NCBI GenBank assembly: GCA_902760765.1
Contig: CACWHO010000001.1
Location: forward strand, 1-28,531
Direction of reading: 5' to 3'
Origin: an uncultured Eubacteriales bacterium
GTDB lineage: Bacteria; Bacillota; Clostridia; TANB77; CAG-508
Length of the DNA stretch: 28,531 nt
A model generated the notes under the pieces. It saw only the letters and a list, made by a program, of their open reading frames with translations, ran no database searches and was not told the origin of the DNA. Positions 15,612-23,853 of this stretch are shown here, one piece after another. Position 1 is the first letter of the stretch. Each line of letters opens with the position of its first letter. A program made the position numbers and the translations under genes.

Positions 15612-15673
15612 TTTATTAGATATGTTGAAAAATAATGTAAAATAATATATAATAAAGAAGAAGAGGTGGTTTT

Positions 15674-16066
15674 GTGAAAATAATAAATAAAGTACTAATA
15701 ACATTAATATTAGTAATCACAATATTTTTAGTAAAACCACAATGTACATTTTGTGATAGTTCAGAGTTATATGATGCAGATTCTGATAAAACATTTCTTT
15801 CAAGTTTAGATAAATATAAAACATCAGGAGAAGATAGCGAATCTGTTAAAACAATAGTAAACAATATTTTATCATTATTAATTGCAATAGGTGTAGTATT
15901 AGCAACAGTATTTATTGCAATTTTAGGATTTCAAAATGTACTTGGAAGCGCAGAAGAAAAAGCAGTTAATCATGAACAAATGATGACATTAGTTGTTGGT
16001 TCAATTATATTATTTGCAGGTTCTGCAATAGTTAAAATATTATATAATGTTGCAACATCATGGTAA
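15674..16066 (+). CDS. VirB2/TrbC-like pilin protein 1
   Basis: A 130-residue membrane protein, probably a subunit of a T4SS pilus or channel. It starts with GTG 15674 behind GAGGTGG. A hydrophobic signal-like segment covers residues 4-22. Two further membrane helices lie near residues 62-85 and 98-122, joined by a short charged loop GSAEEKAVNHEQ. That layout (signal, TM, charged loop with AEEKA, TM) is shared by the next two genes and is typical of Gram-positive T4SS pilin families. Sequence divergence outside the loop is high. The assignment to VirB2 is structural inference; it is supported by PrgI and VirB4 genes downstream. Confidence 0.7.
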   Translation: MKIINKVLITLILVITIFLVKPQCTFCDSSELYDADSDKTFLSSLDKYKTSGEDSESVKTIVNNILSLLIAIGVVLATVFIAILGFQNVLGSAEEKAVNHEQMMTLVVGSIILFAGSAIVKILYNVATSW

Positions 16067-16082
16067 TAGAGAGGTGAACAAA

Positions 16083-16484
16083 ATGAAAAAAATAACTATG
16101 ATTTTCAGTATATTAATTTTAATGAGTTCATTAATTATTTTTACAAATAAAACAGTGTATGCAGCAAGTACCTCAATGAGCCAAATAATAACAGATGCTC
16201 AAGGGTTTGTATCTGGAGATGTAAATCCTAAAAAAGCACATATTTATGTAACACCAGAAAGCTTACAATCAACATCAAAAATAATAAACAATGTTTTATT
16301 AGCAGTTGCAATTGGTGTAGCATTTGTTTCAATAACATTACTTGGTATAAACTTTATAGTTCAAAGTGCAGAAGAAAAAGCAAAAATAAAAGAAGCATTA
16401 ATTCCATTTTCAATAGGTGCATTAATAGCATTTGGCGCATTTGGAATTTGGAATGCAGTTGTAAAAATATTTATGAATTTTTAA
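16083..16484 (+). CDS. VirB2/TrbC-like pilin protein 2
   Basis: A 133-residue paralogue of the previous protein. The frame opens at 16047, inside the preceding gene, but GAGAGGTG (16069-16076) and a clean signal peptide favour ATG 16083. The signal ends at VYA-AS near residue 27. Two membrane helices at about 75-97 and 108-130 flank the loop QSAEEKAKIKEA. The 16-bp gap to pilin 1 suggests co-translation. Compared with its neighbours it has a longer exported N-terminal segment before the first helix (about 45 residues). Function as a pilus or channel subunit is inferred from fold and context. Confidence 0.7.
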   Translation: MKKITMIFSILILMSSLIIFTNKTVYAASTSMSQIITDAQGFVSGDVNPKKAHIYVTPESLQSTSKIINNVLLAVAIGVAFVSITLLGINFIVQSAEEKAKIKEALIPFSIGALIAFGAFGIWNAVVKIFMNF

Positions 16485-16501
16485 TATTTAAGTTGTTATT
16501 A

Positions 16502-16537
16502 ATGTTTACTAAACATATTAGTAATTATATATATAAT
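16502..16537 (+). promoter_or_regulatory. Palindrome and possible promoter before pilin 3
   Basis: ATGTTTACTAAACAT (16502-16516) is a palindrome with 7-bp arms about one base. It overlaps a second inverted repeat TTACTAA/TTAGTAA (16506-16512 with 16518-16524). A TATAAT at 16532-16537 has no -35; the palindrome sits where one would be. This looks like an operator or activator site for separate control of pilin 3. Confidence 0.4.
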
Positions 16538-16555
16538 TAAAAGGGAGGAATCAAT

Positions 16556-16918
16556 ATGGAAAAAACAATAAAAATACTTACAGTTGTAATGATGGCTGTT
16601 ATGATAATATTTACAGTACATAACTTTTCACAAGCTGCATCTGCTTCATCAATAGTTGATGGAATAAAACCAGATTCAAGTACTGTTGATACAACAGATA
16701 TTTCAACAATGGCTGGTAAAGTATTAGGAATTATACAAGTTGCAACAGCAATATTAGCAGTTATTTTAATTGCAGTATTTGGATTCAAATTTGTTTTAGG
16801 TAGTGCACAAGAAAAAGCAGATTATCAAAAATCATTTATTCCACTTATTGTTGGTGTAGTTGTAGTTTTTGCAGCATCAAGTATCGCAAAAATGATATTC
16901 TCAATTATAGAAAAATAA
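16556..16918 (+). CDS. VirB2/TrbC-like pilin protein 3
   Basis: A 120-residue third paralogue with a signal peptide ending near SQA-AS (residue 27), two membrane helices at about 60-83 and 95-116, and the loop LGSAQEKADYQKSF, closest to that of pilin 1. A strong GGGAGG site precedes ATG 16556. It is separated from pilin 2 by a 71-bp gap with a palindrome, and from the next gene by a strong terminator, so pilin expression is uncoupled from the channel genes. High pilin output relative to machinery components would be expected. The VirB2-type assignment rests on layout and neighbours. Confidence 0.72.
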   Translation: MEKTIKILTVVMMAVMIIFTVHNFSQAASASSIVDGIKPDSSTVDTTDISTMAGKVLGIIQVATAILAVILIAVFGFKFVLGSAQEKADYQKSFIPLIVGVVVVFAASSIAKMIFSIIEK

Positions 16919-16925
16919 TAAAGAT

Positions 16926-16957
16926 AAAAAGGAGGAAAAATATTTCCTCTTTTTTTT
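16926..16957 (+). terminator. Strong terminator after the pilin genes
   Basis: GAGGAAA pairs with TTTCCTC (extended by G-T and A-T pairs at 16926-16931), then a run of eight T to 16957. It starts 8 bp after the pilin 3 stop. The left arm resembles a ribosome site but no gene follows. Confidence 0.82.
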
Positions 16958-16993
16958 ATGCATAAAATAAAAAATCTTTACGGAAATAAAGAA

Positions 16994-17012
16994 AATGGCA
17001 TAAAAAGCCATT
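16994..17012 (+). other. Small stem-loop between pilin and PrgI genes
   Basis: AATGGC 16994-16999 pairs with GCCATT 17007-17012 around a 7-base loop. It is flanked by related sequences TTACGGAAAT (from 16979) and TTACGGGAAT (from 17014). It may be an operator flanked by direct repeats, or part of an RNA; I do not recognise a known riboswitch. Confidence 0.35.
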
Positions 17013-17094
17013 ATTACGGGAATGTTACCATATTATTAAATTTTAGAATTATTAATAAAATACGTAAAAAAATATAGTTTTTTTCAATTTGATA

Positions 17095-17103
17095 TGTTAT
17101 AAT
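17095..17103 (+). promoter_or_regulatory. Extended -10 promoter for the secretion operon
   Basis: TGT followed by TATAAT (17098-17103) is an extended -10. No TTGACA-like element lies 16-18 bp upstream. After the strong terminator behind pilin 3 a new promoter is required, and this is the best candidate. Confidence 0.5.
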
Positions 17104-17142
17104 TTTAAATGTAGAGATATATCTAAAAAGGAGGAATGATAA

Positions 17143-17499
17143 ATGGCTGGAGGACCATATAATATCCCAAGAGATACAAGGGGAGAAGGAAGAATTTTAA
17201 TGATTTTTACACCTAAAGCATTTATAGGAACAGGTGTAGGAGCATTAATTGGTTTAGTAATTTTTTATCCAATATTTTCTATGCTTAATTTAAAAATTAT
17301 TGGATGGCTTTTTATAGCATTATTTGGATTAATTGGGTTTGCAGTAATGTCATTTAAAATTCCAAACTCAAATAACTTCGAATTATTAAGAAAAACAGCA
17401 GGTGAAAGCATATATGATGTTATAGTTAGATTAATAAAATTTAAAATGAAAAAAAATAAAATATATGTTTATTTTACGGAGGATAAGAAAGATGAGTAA
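17143..17499 (+). CDS. PrgI family protein (VirB3-like)
   Basis: Small inner-membrane T4SS component that pairs with VirB4. The 118-residue protein has the PrgI pattern: a short polar start with YNIPRDT, two adjacent membrane helices at about residues 25-45 and 50-70, then a hydrophilic tail with KIPNSNNFELLRK. AAGGAGG supports ATG 17143. The last 8 bp overlap the next gene, implying translational coupling. PrgI genes sit directly before VirB4-type ATPases in many Gram-positive conjugative systems, so context and sequence agree. Confidence 0.85.
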   Translation: MAGGPYNIPRDTRGEGRILMIFTPKAFIGTGVGALIGLVIFYPIFSMLNLKIIGWLFIALFGLIGFAVMSFKIPNSNNFELLRKTAGESIYDVIVRLIKFKMKKNKIYVYFTEDKKDE

Positions 17500-18730
17500 T
17501 GCAGATGGACTAACAAAGTTATTAACAATATTGCTAATAGTAATGGTTGTAGTTTTAGTAATTTTAGTTGCTGTTTTTATATTTTTAAGAATGAAAAGCA
17601 GAATAAAAAAAGATAAAGTACAAGGAAACAAAAAAGATTTAAAAACAAAGGATAAATCAAAAGTTGGCATTAGTAATAATAAAACGTACAAAGAATATAC
17701 AACTGAATCAATATTTAAATTTATGGATTTTAAAAAAATTGAAGATAATATGATTATACAAGAAAATGGAAGATATTTAATGATAATTGAATGCCAAGGT
17801 GTAAATTATGATTTAATGTCAGAAGCAGAAAAAATATCAGTTGAACAAGGATTTACCGAATTTTTAAATACATTAAGGTTTCCAGTGCAATTATATATAC
17901 AAACAAGGACAGTTAATTTACAGTCAAGTATTGATGGATATAAAGAAAGATTAAAACCTATTGAAAGTAAATATAATTATATGGAAATGCAATATATAAA
18001 TATGCAAAAAGAAGGAACATATACAACTAAACAAATGCAAGAAGCATATTATTCATTAGTAAAACAAAAAAATCTTTATGAATATACAAAAGATATTATC
18101 GCTGATACAGAAAGAATGAGCTTAAATCATAATGTACTTAATAAAAAATATTATATTGTTGTACCATATGACAAACCAGATGTAGGAAATACCAATTATT
18201 CAGATGAAGAAATACAAAATATGGCATTTTCAGAATTATATACTAAATCACAATCAATTATTAGGGCAATAATGAGTTGCGAGATTACTTCAAGAATTTT
18301 AAATTCTGAAGAGATAGCAGAATTGCTATATAATGCTTACAATAGAGAAGATGCTGATGTTATGAGTATAGGACAAGCATATAGAGCAGGATATGAAGAT
18401 TTATATTCTACAGCACCAGATGTATTAGATAAAAAAATGGATTTATTAGATAGAAAAATAAAAGAAGATGCCGAAAGATTAGCAAATGAAAAAGTTGCAG
18501 AAGCAAAAAGTGATAAAGAAAAGAGATATCTAGAAAAAGAAGATGATATTGATGATTTAATTACAGAACTTGCTAAAAATATGATACAAGAAAATTCAAG
18601 ATACATTGGAGAAGATATTGCTGAAAGTGCAATAGAAAAAATACAAAACGAAGATAAAAACTCAAAAGGAGGAAATGAAGATGAAAATGAAAACACTACA
18701 AGAAGAAGAGGTAGACCAAGAAAATCTTAA
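17492..18730 (+). CDS. Membrane-anchored VirB4 N-terminal-domain-like protein
   Basis: Start ATG 17492, 9 bases after GGAGGA, is preferred over an upstream in-frame codon at 17465. The 412-residue product has one membrane helix at about residues 10-33, a basic linker, then a domain (about 70-290) with FMDFKKIEDNMIIQENGRYL, ECQGVNYDLMSE, and FLNTLRFPVQLYIQTRTVNL. This resembles the N-terminal half of VirB4/TrsE ATPases, which contacts VirB3. No Walker motif is present. The C-terminal part (about 300-390) is charged and probably coiled. It ends in an AT-hook-like RRRGRPRK. It overlaps the ATPase gene downstream by 50 bp. I interpret the pair as a split VirB4. Confidence 0.7.
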   Translation: MSNADGLTKLLTILLIVMVVVLVILVAVFIFLRMKSRIKKDKVQGNKKDLKTKDKSKVGISNNKTYKEYTTESIFKFMDFKKIEDNMIIQENGRYLMIIECQGVNYDLMSEAEKISVEQGFTEFLNTLRFPVQLYIQTRTVNLQSSIDGYKERLKPIESKYNYMEMQYINMQKEGTYTTKQMQEAYYSLVKQKNLYEYTKDIIADTERMSLNHNVLNKKYYIVVPYDKPDVGNTNYSDEEIQNMAFSELYTKSQSIIRAIMSCEITSRILNSEEIAELLYNAYNREDADVMSIGQAYRAGYEDLYSTAPDVLDKKMDLLDRKIKEDAERLANEKVAEAKSDKEKRYLEKEDDIDDLITELAKNMIQENSRYIGEDIAESAIEKIQNEDKNSKGGNEDENENTTRRRGRPRKS

Positions 18731-20636
18731 AGAAGAAGAATTACAAAATAAGCTGTTACATAAAAAGACAATAAAAGAATTAATTGCACCAGCCGGAATA
18801 GATGCATCTAACCTTGATTATCTTAAAATAATATCAAATGTAACAAGATATGTAAGAAGTTTTTATGTTTCAAGTTTACCAAGGTCATGTACATTTCCAG
18901 AATTATTTAGAGATTTATATATGTTTGGAGATATAAATACATCAATTTATATAAATCCAGTTTCAGAAGCAAAATCACAAAATGATTTGAATAAAGTAAT
19001 TACAGAACTTGAAACAGAAAGAGTTGTTGCAAGTGATAAGGGAAAAATAAATAGAGAGAGTATATTAGCACAAAAAAGATTTGAAACAGAACAACTAAGA
19101 GATTCAATAGCAGCAGGATTTAATAAATTGTATGAAGCAACAATAGTATCTACATTATTTACATATAGTTTAGACGATTTAGACCGTTTAACTAAAATGC
19201 TTGCAAATGAAATGTCAAAAAATTTGGTAGGAATAAAATCTGCATGGGCTTTTCAAGAAGAAGCATTTAAAGATAATTTACCATTAATGGAAAATAAAAT
19301 AAAGAAAGTTCATACATTTGATAGACCATCAATGGGAACAGTTTTCCCATTTTTGACATCAGAAGTTGGACATTCTACAGGTGTTCCAATAGGATTTAAT
19401 GCACAAACTGGAGTACCAATTTTATTTGATAACTTTAATTCATCATTAACAAACTATAATATGGTTATATTTGCTAAATCTGGTGCTGGTAAATCTGTAA
19501 CAATGAAAACATTAATTTCTAGGTCATCAGTTTTAATGGGAATAGAAAGCTTAGCACTAGATGCCGAAGGAGAATATTATGCAGTTGCAGAAGCATTAGG
19601 TGGAATTAATGTTGTAATAAGCCCAACATCACAAACAGTAATTAATTTGTTTGATGTTGAAGTTGAAAAAGTTAAAGATGAAATAACAGGAAAAGAAAGA
19701 GAAGTTTTAAATATTGAAAACAAAGTAGAGGATGTTACACAAGCATTAGTCACAATGGCAAGAGGAAGCACACAATCTACGGAAGTAAACGAATTAACAA
19801 AACAAATTATTGCAGAAGCGGTTGCAGAAGAGTATGCATCACTTGGAATAACTTCTAATCCACAAAGCTTATATGAAGCTGCAGATGGAGTAAGTTTACT
19901 TGCAAAAAAGAAAAAAGATATGCCAACAATAGGCTCTTGGTATAGAAGAATTCAAAGAAAGGCAGCACAAAATGAAAATGCTGATTATAGATTCCATTAT
20001 AGTTATTTATTAAAAGTTATGAAACAATATATAAGAGAATACGATGGACAAATGGCATATTTTGATGGTCAATCAACATTTGATTTACTTGAGGGAGCAC
20101 CATTTATAAATTTGGATATTTCTCAATTGGAGGAAAGGTTTGCAAGGCCACTTGCACAACAAATATTGCTTTCTTGGATTTGGGAAAAATTTGTTAAGAA
20201 AAATAGTGAAGATAGAACAAAAGCTTCACAAAAAAGAGTAATAGTTGATGAGGCATGGATGTTATTACCATATCCAGAAGCTGTAGATTTCTTAAATAAA
20301 ATGGCAAGACGTGCAAGAAAAAGAAATGTATCTTTGGCAATTATATCTCAAAGATTTCAAGATTTTTACGAAAAACCAGAGGCACAAGCAGTATTAACAT
20401 CATCAGATACAAAATTGTTTTTAGCACAAGATAAGTCAGAAATACAATATTTAAAGGAAGTATTTAAATTAAGTGATGGAGAAGCAAGCTTTTTGGTTAC
20501 TTGCCAAAGAGGACAAGGACTTTTAAAAGTTGGCTCAGATACAGCAATATTACAAATTACACCAACGAAAAAAGAGTTTGAATTTGTTGAAACAAACTTA
20601 AATAAATTAGCACAAATGAAAAGAAATGAACAGTAA
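18681..20636 (+). CDS. VirB4-type T4SS ATPase
   Basis: Energises substrate transfer and pilus assembly at the inner membrane. Walker A AKSGAGKS is at residues 265-272, Walker B KRVIVDEAWMLL near 518-529, followed by ARRARKRNVSLAIISQRFQDF and a sensor-like TKLFLAQD, all in VirB4 order. Of three close ATGs (18675, 18681, 18687), AAAGGAGG at 18665-18672 best fits 18681 (651 residues). The N-terminal 200 residues (YVRSFYVSSLPRSC and a helical region) correspond to the middle of full-length VirB4, so the first half appears to be supplied by the preceding gene. There are no predicted membrane helices. Confidence 0.93.
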   Translation: MKMKTLQEEEVDQENLKEEELQNKLLHKKTIKELIAPAGIDASNLDYLKIISNVTRYVRSFYVSSLPRSCTFPELFRDLYMFGDINTSIYINPVSEAKSQNDLNKVITELETERVVASDKGKINRESILAQKRFETEQLRDSIAAGFNKLYEATIVSTLFTYSLDDLDRLTKMLANEMSKNLVGIKSAWAFQEEAFKDNLPLMENKIKKVHTFDRPSMGTVFPFLTSEVGHSTGVPIGFNAQTGVPILFDNFNSSLTNYNMVIFAKSGAGKSVTMKTLISRSSVLMGIESLALDAEGEYYAVAEALGGINVVISPTSQTVINLFDVEVEKVKDEITGKEREVLNIENKVEDVTQALVTMARGSTQSTEVNELTKQIIAEAVAEEYASLGITSNPQSLYEAADGVSLLAKKKKDMPTIGSWYRRIQRKAAQNENADYRFHYSYLLKVMKQYIREYDGQMAYFDGQSTFDLLEGAPFINLDISQLEERFARPLAQQILLSWIWEKFVKKNSEDRTKASQKRVIVDEAWMLLPYPEAVDFLNKMARRARKRNVSLAIISQRFQDFYEKPEAQAVLTSSDTKLFLAQDKSEIQYLKEVFKLSDGEASFLVTCQRGQGLLKVGSDTAILQITPTKKEFEFVETNLNKLAQMKRNEQ

Positions 20637-20700
20637 AACAAAAGAAAAAGCTTATAAAGATTAAGTAAATGTGGAGAATAATTTGGTTAAAGGAGCAAAA

Positions 20701-23700
20701 ATGACTAAAATAAGAATTAATTTAAACAAGCTGATAAGAATAATTATTGTAACAATAACTATCTTAAGCTTCATACTTCCTTCTGCATCTTTTGCAAAAA
20801 CAACTGATGAGGCAACATATCTTAATGAGACATATACAAAAGGGTTAAATGGTGTTCAACTAGCACATTATATTTGGCAAGAATCAAACAAAGAAGATGG
20901 AACATGGGTACAGGCTAAAAATAGCGATGGCACATTATATTACATACCAAGAGCTACTACAGGTGAAAATGGAAGTGCAAGTGAACGTAAAAAATTTTAT
21001 GATGACCCTTTTTATGCAGCTGATAATGTACAAAAAGTTGAGGCAAAATGGGGAAGTACTAAAGACACAGAAGATAAATATCAAAATGAAATAGAGAATC
21101 AAACAACTAAAACAAATCAAGAAGCAGATGATGGACTTTCACTTGGAATGAAAGGGGCACAAAGAGCTGAATATATTTATAATCAAGCACAACAAGAAAA
21201 TGGTATGTGGGTACAATATGGAGACCATTATGTTCCAAGAAAATATATTACAGATTATGGTGTTCCAACAGGTGATGAAATAACTCCTTATTTAACAGAT
21301 GATTATAAAGTAGAAAATATTAAGGCTGAGGCTGGAATTAAAGATGAACCTGAATCAACTGAAGAAGATGATGAAGACCCTGGATTTTTAAATGGTGCTG
21401 GTGGAATTTTAATGGAGCCATTTCTTAAATTTATTAATGCTATTGCAGATTCTATCGCAAGTGCTTTGCAATCATTTATGATGGGAAAAGGAAATTGGGT
21501 AATGACAGATGATGTAGTAGATGATGCAAAAGTAACAGATGTAGACCCAAAAGATGCTGATATTATAATTAATAGTAATTATGGAGGAGGTATTTTAGGA
21601 GTAATAGGCTCTAATACTTGGTATCCAAATTTTAGATATACATGTGAAGAAATTTTTGCAAATAAAGTTCCTTGGTTAGATGTTAACTTTTTAAATCCTA
21701 CAATAAAAGACTTAAAAGGTTCAAAAGATACAAACATTGCATATAAATTACAAGATATTATAAAAGCATGGTATAGAGTTTTAAGATTAATTGCAATTGT
21801 TGGATTACTATCAATTTTGATATATACAGGTATTAAGATAATGATAGAATCTAACACAGAAAAAAGAGCAAAATATAAAGAAAGAATTGTAGACTGGTTA
21901 GTTGCATTTGTAATATTATTTGCTATGAATTATATAATGAGTTTTACACTTTCAATATCATCAGAATTAACAGACTTATTTACAGGTCCAAGTGAAGAAA
22001 CAAGAAATATTATAGTTTATTATTCACAAGGGGACGCAGATAAAGGAAACCAAATGTTTAGAACAAATTTAATGGGACTTGCTAGATTTAAGGTTCAAAA
22101 CCCAGGTCTTTTATCTGAAATATCATATGAAGTAATATATATTGCATTACTTGTATTTACAATAAGATTTACAATAGAATATTTCAAAAGGGTAATAATG
22201 ATGGCATTTTTAACATTAATAGCACCAATTGTTGCTCTTACATACCCAATAGATAAAATGGGCGATGGAAATGCACAGGGATTCCAAAGATGGCTTAGAG
22301 ATTATATATTTAACGCTCTTTTACAACCAATGCATTATTTGATATATACAATTTTAATTGGTTCTGCAATTACACTTGCAGCAAATAATCCTATTTATCC
22401 AATTGTCGTTTTATTGTTTATGTCACAGGCAGAAAAATTTGTAAGAGATTTGTTTGGATTTGGAAAAGCTGGAGGATTAATGGAACCAGGAGGACGTGGT
22501 GCACATGCATTTGCATCTGGAGCAATTACTACACAATTACTTAATAGAATTGGAAAAGGTAATAATAATGGTGGAGGAAAGAATAGTAAAAATAAAATAC
22601 CAACAACGAAACCACCAAAAACAATGCCTACTGGAGATATAGGAGAACTTCCTGAAACAGGAGAAAGTACAATAGACGCACTTGCTGGTGCTGGAACTAT
22701 TAATGATGTTGTAAATAATAATGAAAATAAAGGCTCTAAATATAATAATCAAATTGATGATAATTTAAATCAACAAACAACACCATCAGGAATTATTCTT
22801 CCTCAAAGTACAATACAAAACATGGCACAACAACAAGCTATACAGGAAAAAGCAAATGCAAATAAAAATTCTCAACCAACAGGATTTACAGATGCATTTA
22901 AAAAGAATAATACAATTAGAACAAAAGCTGGAACTGGTAAAGGTTTAGCTGCCGTAGGAAAGAAAATTATAAAACCTGTTTGGAATCCAGATAAGAGTGC
23001 TAAATATAATGGAAAGAGAATTGCAAAAGGAGTGGCAAAAGGCTTAGCAAAAGGATATGTAGCAGCTGGATTAGGAGTTGCTGCAGCAACTGCTGAACTA
23101 GGAGTAAGTTTAACAGATGGTAAATTTAGCCCTACAGAGGCTGTTGCATCAGTTGCAACAGGAATTGCTGCTGGAAATGCAATAACAGGTGGAATAGGCA
23201 AATTAGGTACAAGTATTGCAGACACATATAATAATGCTGAATATGGTAGTGATTATCAACTTGAAAAATATCAGCAACAATGGAATGAAAGTGATGAGGT
23301 TAATTCATATTATGCAGAGAACTTTGGAGAAAACAAAGATGTAAATATGAGGATTGCATCAGATGAGTTTTTAACAAGAGGAATTACTGATATGGATGAG
23401 CAAAGACAAGCATTTAATTATATGGATACATTGGCAAATGAGGATTATTCTCAATGGGAAAAAGAAGAACAAGCACAGATTAGAGAAGAACATGCTGATT
23501 TTAGCGAAGTAGAAGTAAGAAAAGAATTTGAGAGAAGACAAGAAAGTTATGCTGAACAAATTAGAAAAGATTTAGGAATTTCTAAGAAAAAACTAAATGA
23601 TGAAAATGCAGTAAAAGCTGCAATGAGAGCCCAACATGCTAGTGATGCAGCAACAACAATTAAATTTAAAAAGCAACTTGCAACAAGAGGAGCATTATAT

Positions 23701-23844
23701 GATTCAAAGAAACAGGCAGAATACATAAATAAACATTCTAAAGAACGTGCGAAAAAATTGGGAATTTCAGAAGCTGAAGCGAGAAATCAAATAGCTAATG
23801 CAATTGAAAATGTAAATAAATTTGATGCTGCAAATAAAATATAG
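20701..23844 (+). CDS. VirB6/TrbL-like polytopic T4SS protein with N-terminal repeats
   Basis: ATG 20701 follows AGGAG and gives a signal peptide ending near ASFA-KT; the frame extends to a GTG at 20671, but with no ribosome site. The 1047-residue protein has two copies of a motif Gly-x-Gln-x-Ala-x-Tyr-Ile...GxWVQ...Tyr-x-Pro-Arg (about 48-88 and 148-185), then membrane helices near 356-382, 393-421, 470-515 and 537-580. A conserved block ALTYPIDKMGDGNAQGFQRW and LLQPMHYLIY is typical of clostridial T4SS membrane proteins. A Gly/Asn/Thr-rich linker (about 620-760), an Ala/Gly hydrophobic stretch (786-837) and a charged coiled C-terminus follow. It probably forms the inner-membrane pore. Confidence 0.78.
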   Translation: MTKIRINLNKLIRIIIVTITILSFILPSASFAKTTDEATYLNETYTKGLNGVQLAHYIWQESNKEDGTWVQAKNSDGTLYYIPRATTGENGSASERKKFYDDPFYAADNVQKVEAKWGSTKDTEDKYQNEIENQTTKTNQEADDGLSLGMKGAQRAEYIYNQAQQENGMWVQYGDHYVPRKYITDYGVPTGDEITPYLTDDYKVENIKAEAGIKDEPESTEEDDEDPGFLNGAGGILMEPFLKFINAIADSIASALQSFMMGKGNWVMTDDVVDDAKVTDVDPKDADIIINSNYGGGILGVIGSNTWYPNFRYTCEEIFANKVPWLDVNFLNPTIKDLKGSKDTNIAYKLQDIIKAWYRVLRLIAIVGLLSILIYTGIKIMIESNTEKRAKYKERIVDWLVAFVILFAMNYIMSFTLSISSELTDLFTGPSEETRNIIVYYSQGDADKGNQMFRTNLMGLARFKVQNPGLLSEISYEVIYIALLVFTIRFTIEYFKRVIMMAFLTLIAPIVALTYPIDKMGDGNAQGFQRWLRDYIFNALLQPMHYLIYTILIGSAITLAANNPIYPIVVLLFMSQAEKFVRDLFGFGKAGGLMEPGGRGAHAFASGAITTQLLNRIGKGNNNGGGKNSKNKIPTTKPPKTMPTGDIGELPETGESTIDALAGAGTINDVVNNNENKGSKYNNQIDDNLNQQTTPSGIILPQSTIQNMAQQQAIQEKANANKNSQPTGFTDAFKKNNTIRTKAGTGKGLAAVGKKIIKPVWNPDKSAKYNGKRIAKGVAKGLAKGYVAAGLGVAAATAELGVSLTDGKFSPTEAVASVATGIAAGNAITGGIGKLGTSIADTYNNAEYGSDYQLEKYQQQWNESDEVNSYYAENFGENKDVNMRIASDEFLTRGITDMDEQRQAFNYMDTLANEDYSQWEKEEQAQIREEHADFSEVEVRKEFERRQESYAEQIRKDLGISKKKLNDENAVKAAMRAQHASDAATTIKFKKQLATRGALYDSKKQAEYINKHSKERAKKLGISEAEARNQIANAIENVNKFDAANKI

Positions 23845-23853
23845 GAGGGTATT

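Noticed and set aside
16979..17023. Possible riboswitch such as a cyclic di-GMP type before the secretion operon
   Set aside because: Only a small hairpin and two related short sequences are present; the conserved core sequences of known classes are not seen.
22648..22662. LPETG sortase-like motif in the VirB6-like protein
   Set aside because: It lies in the middle (about residue 650 of 1047), with no adjacent hydrophobic helix and basic tail, so it is not a sorting signal.
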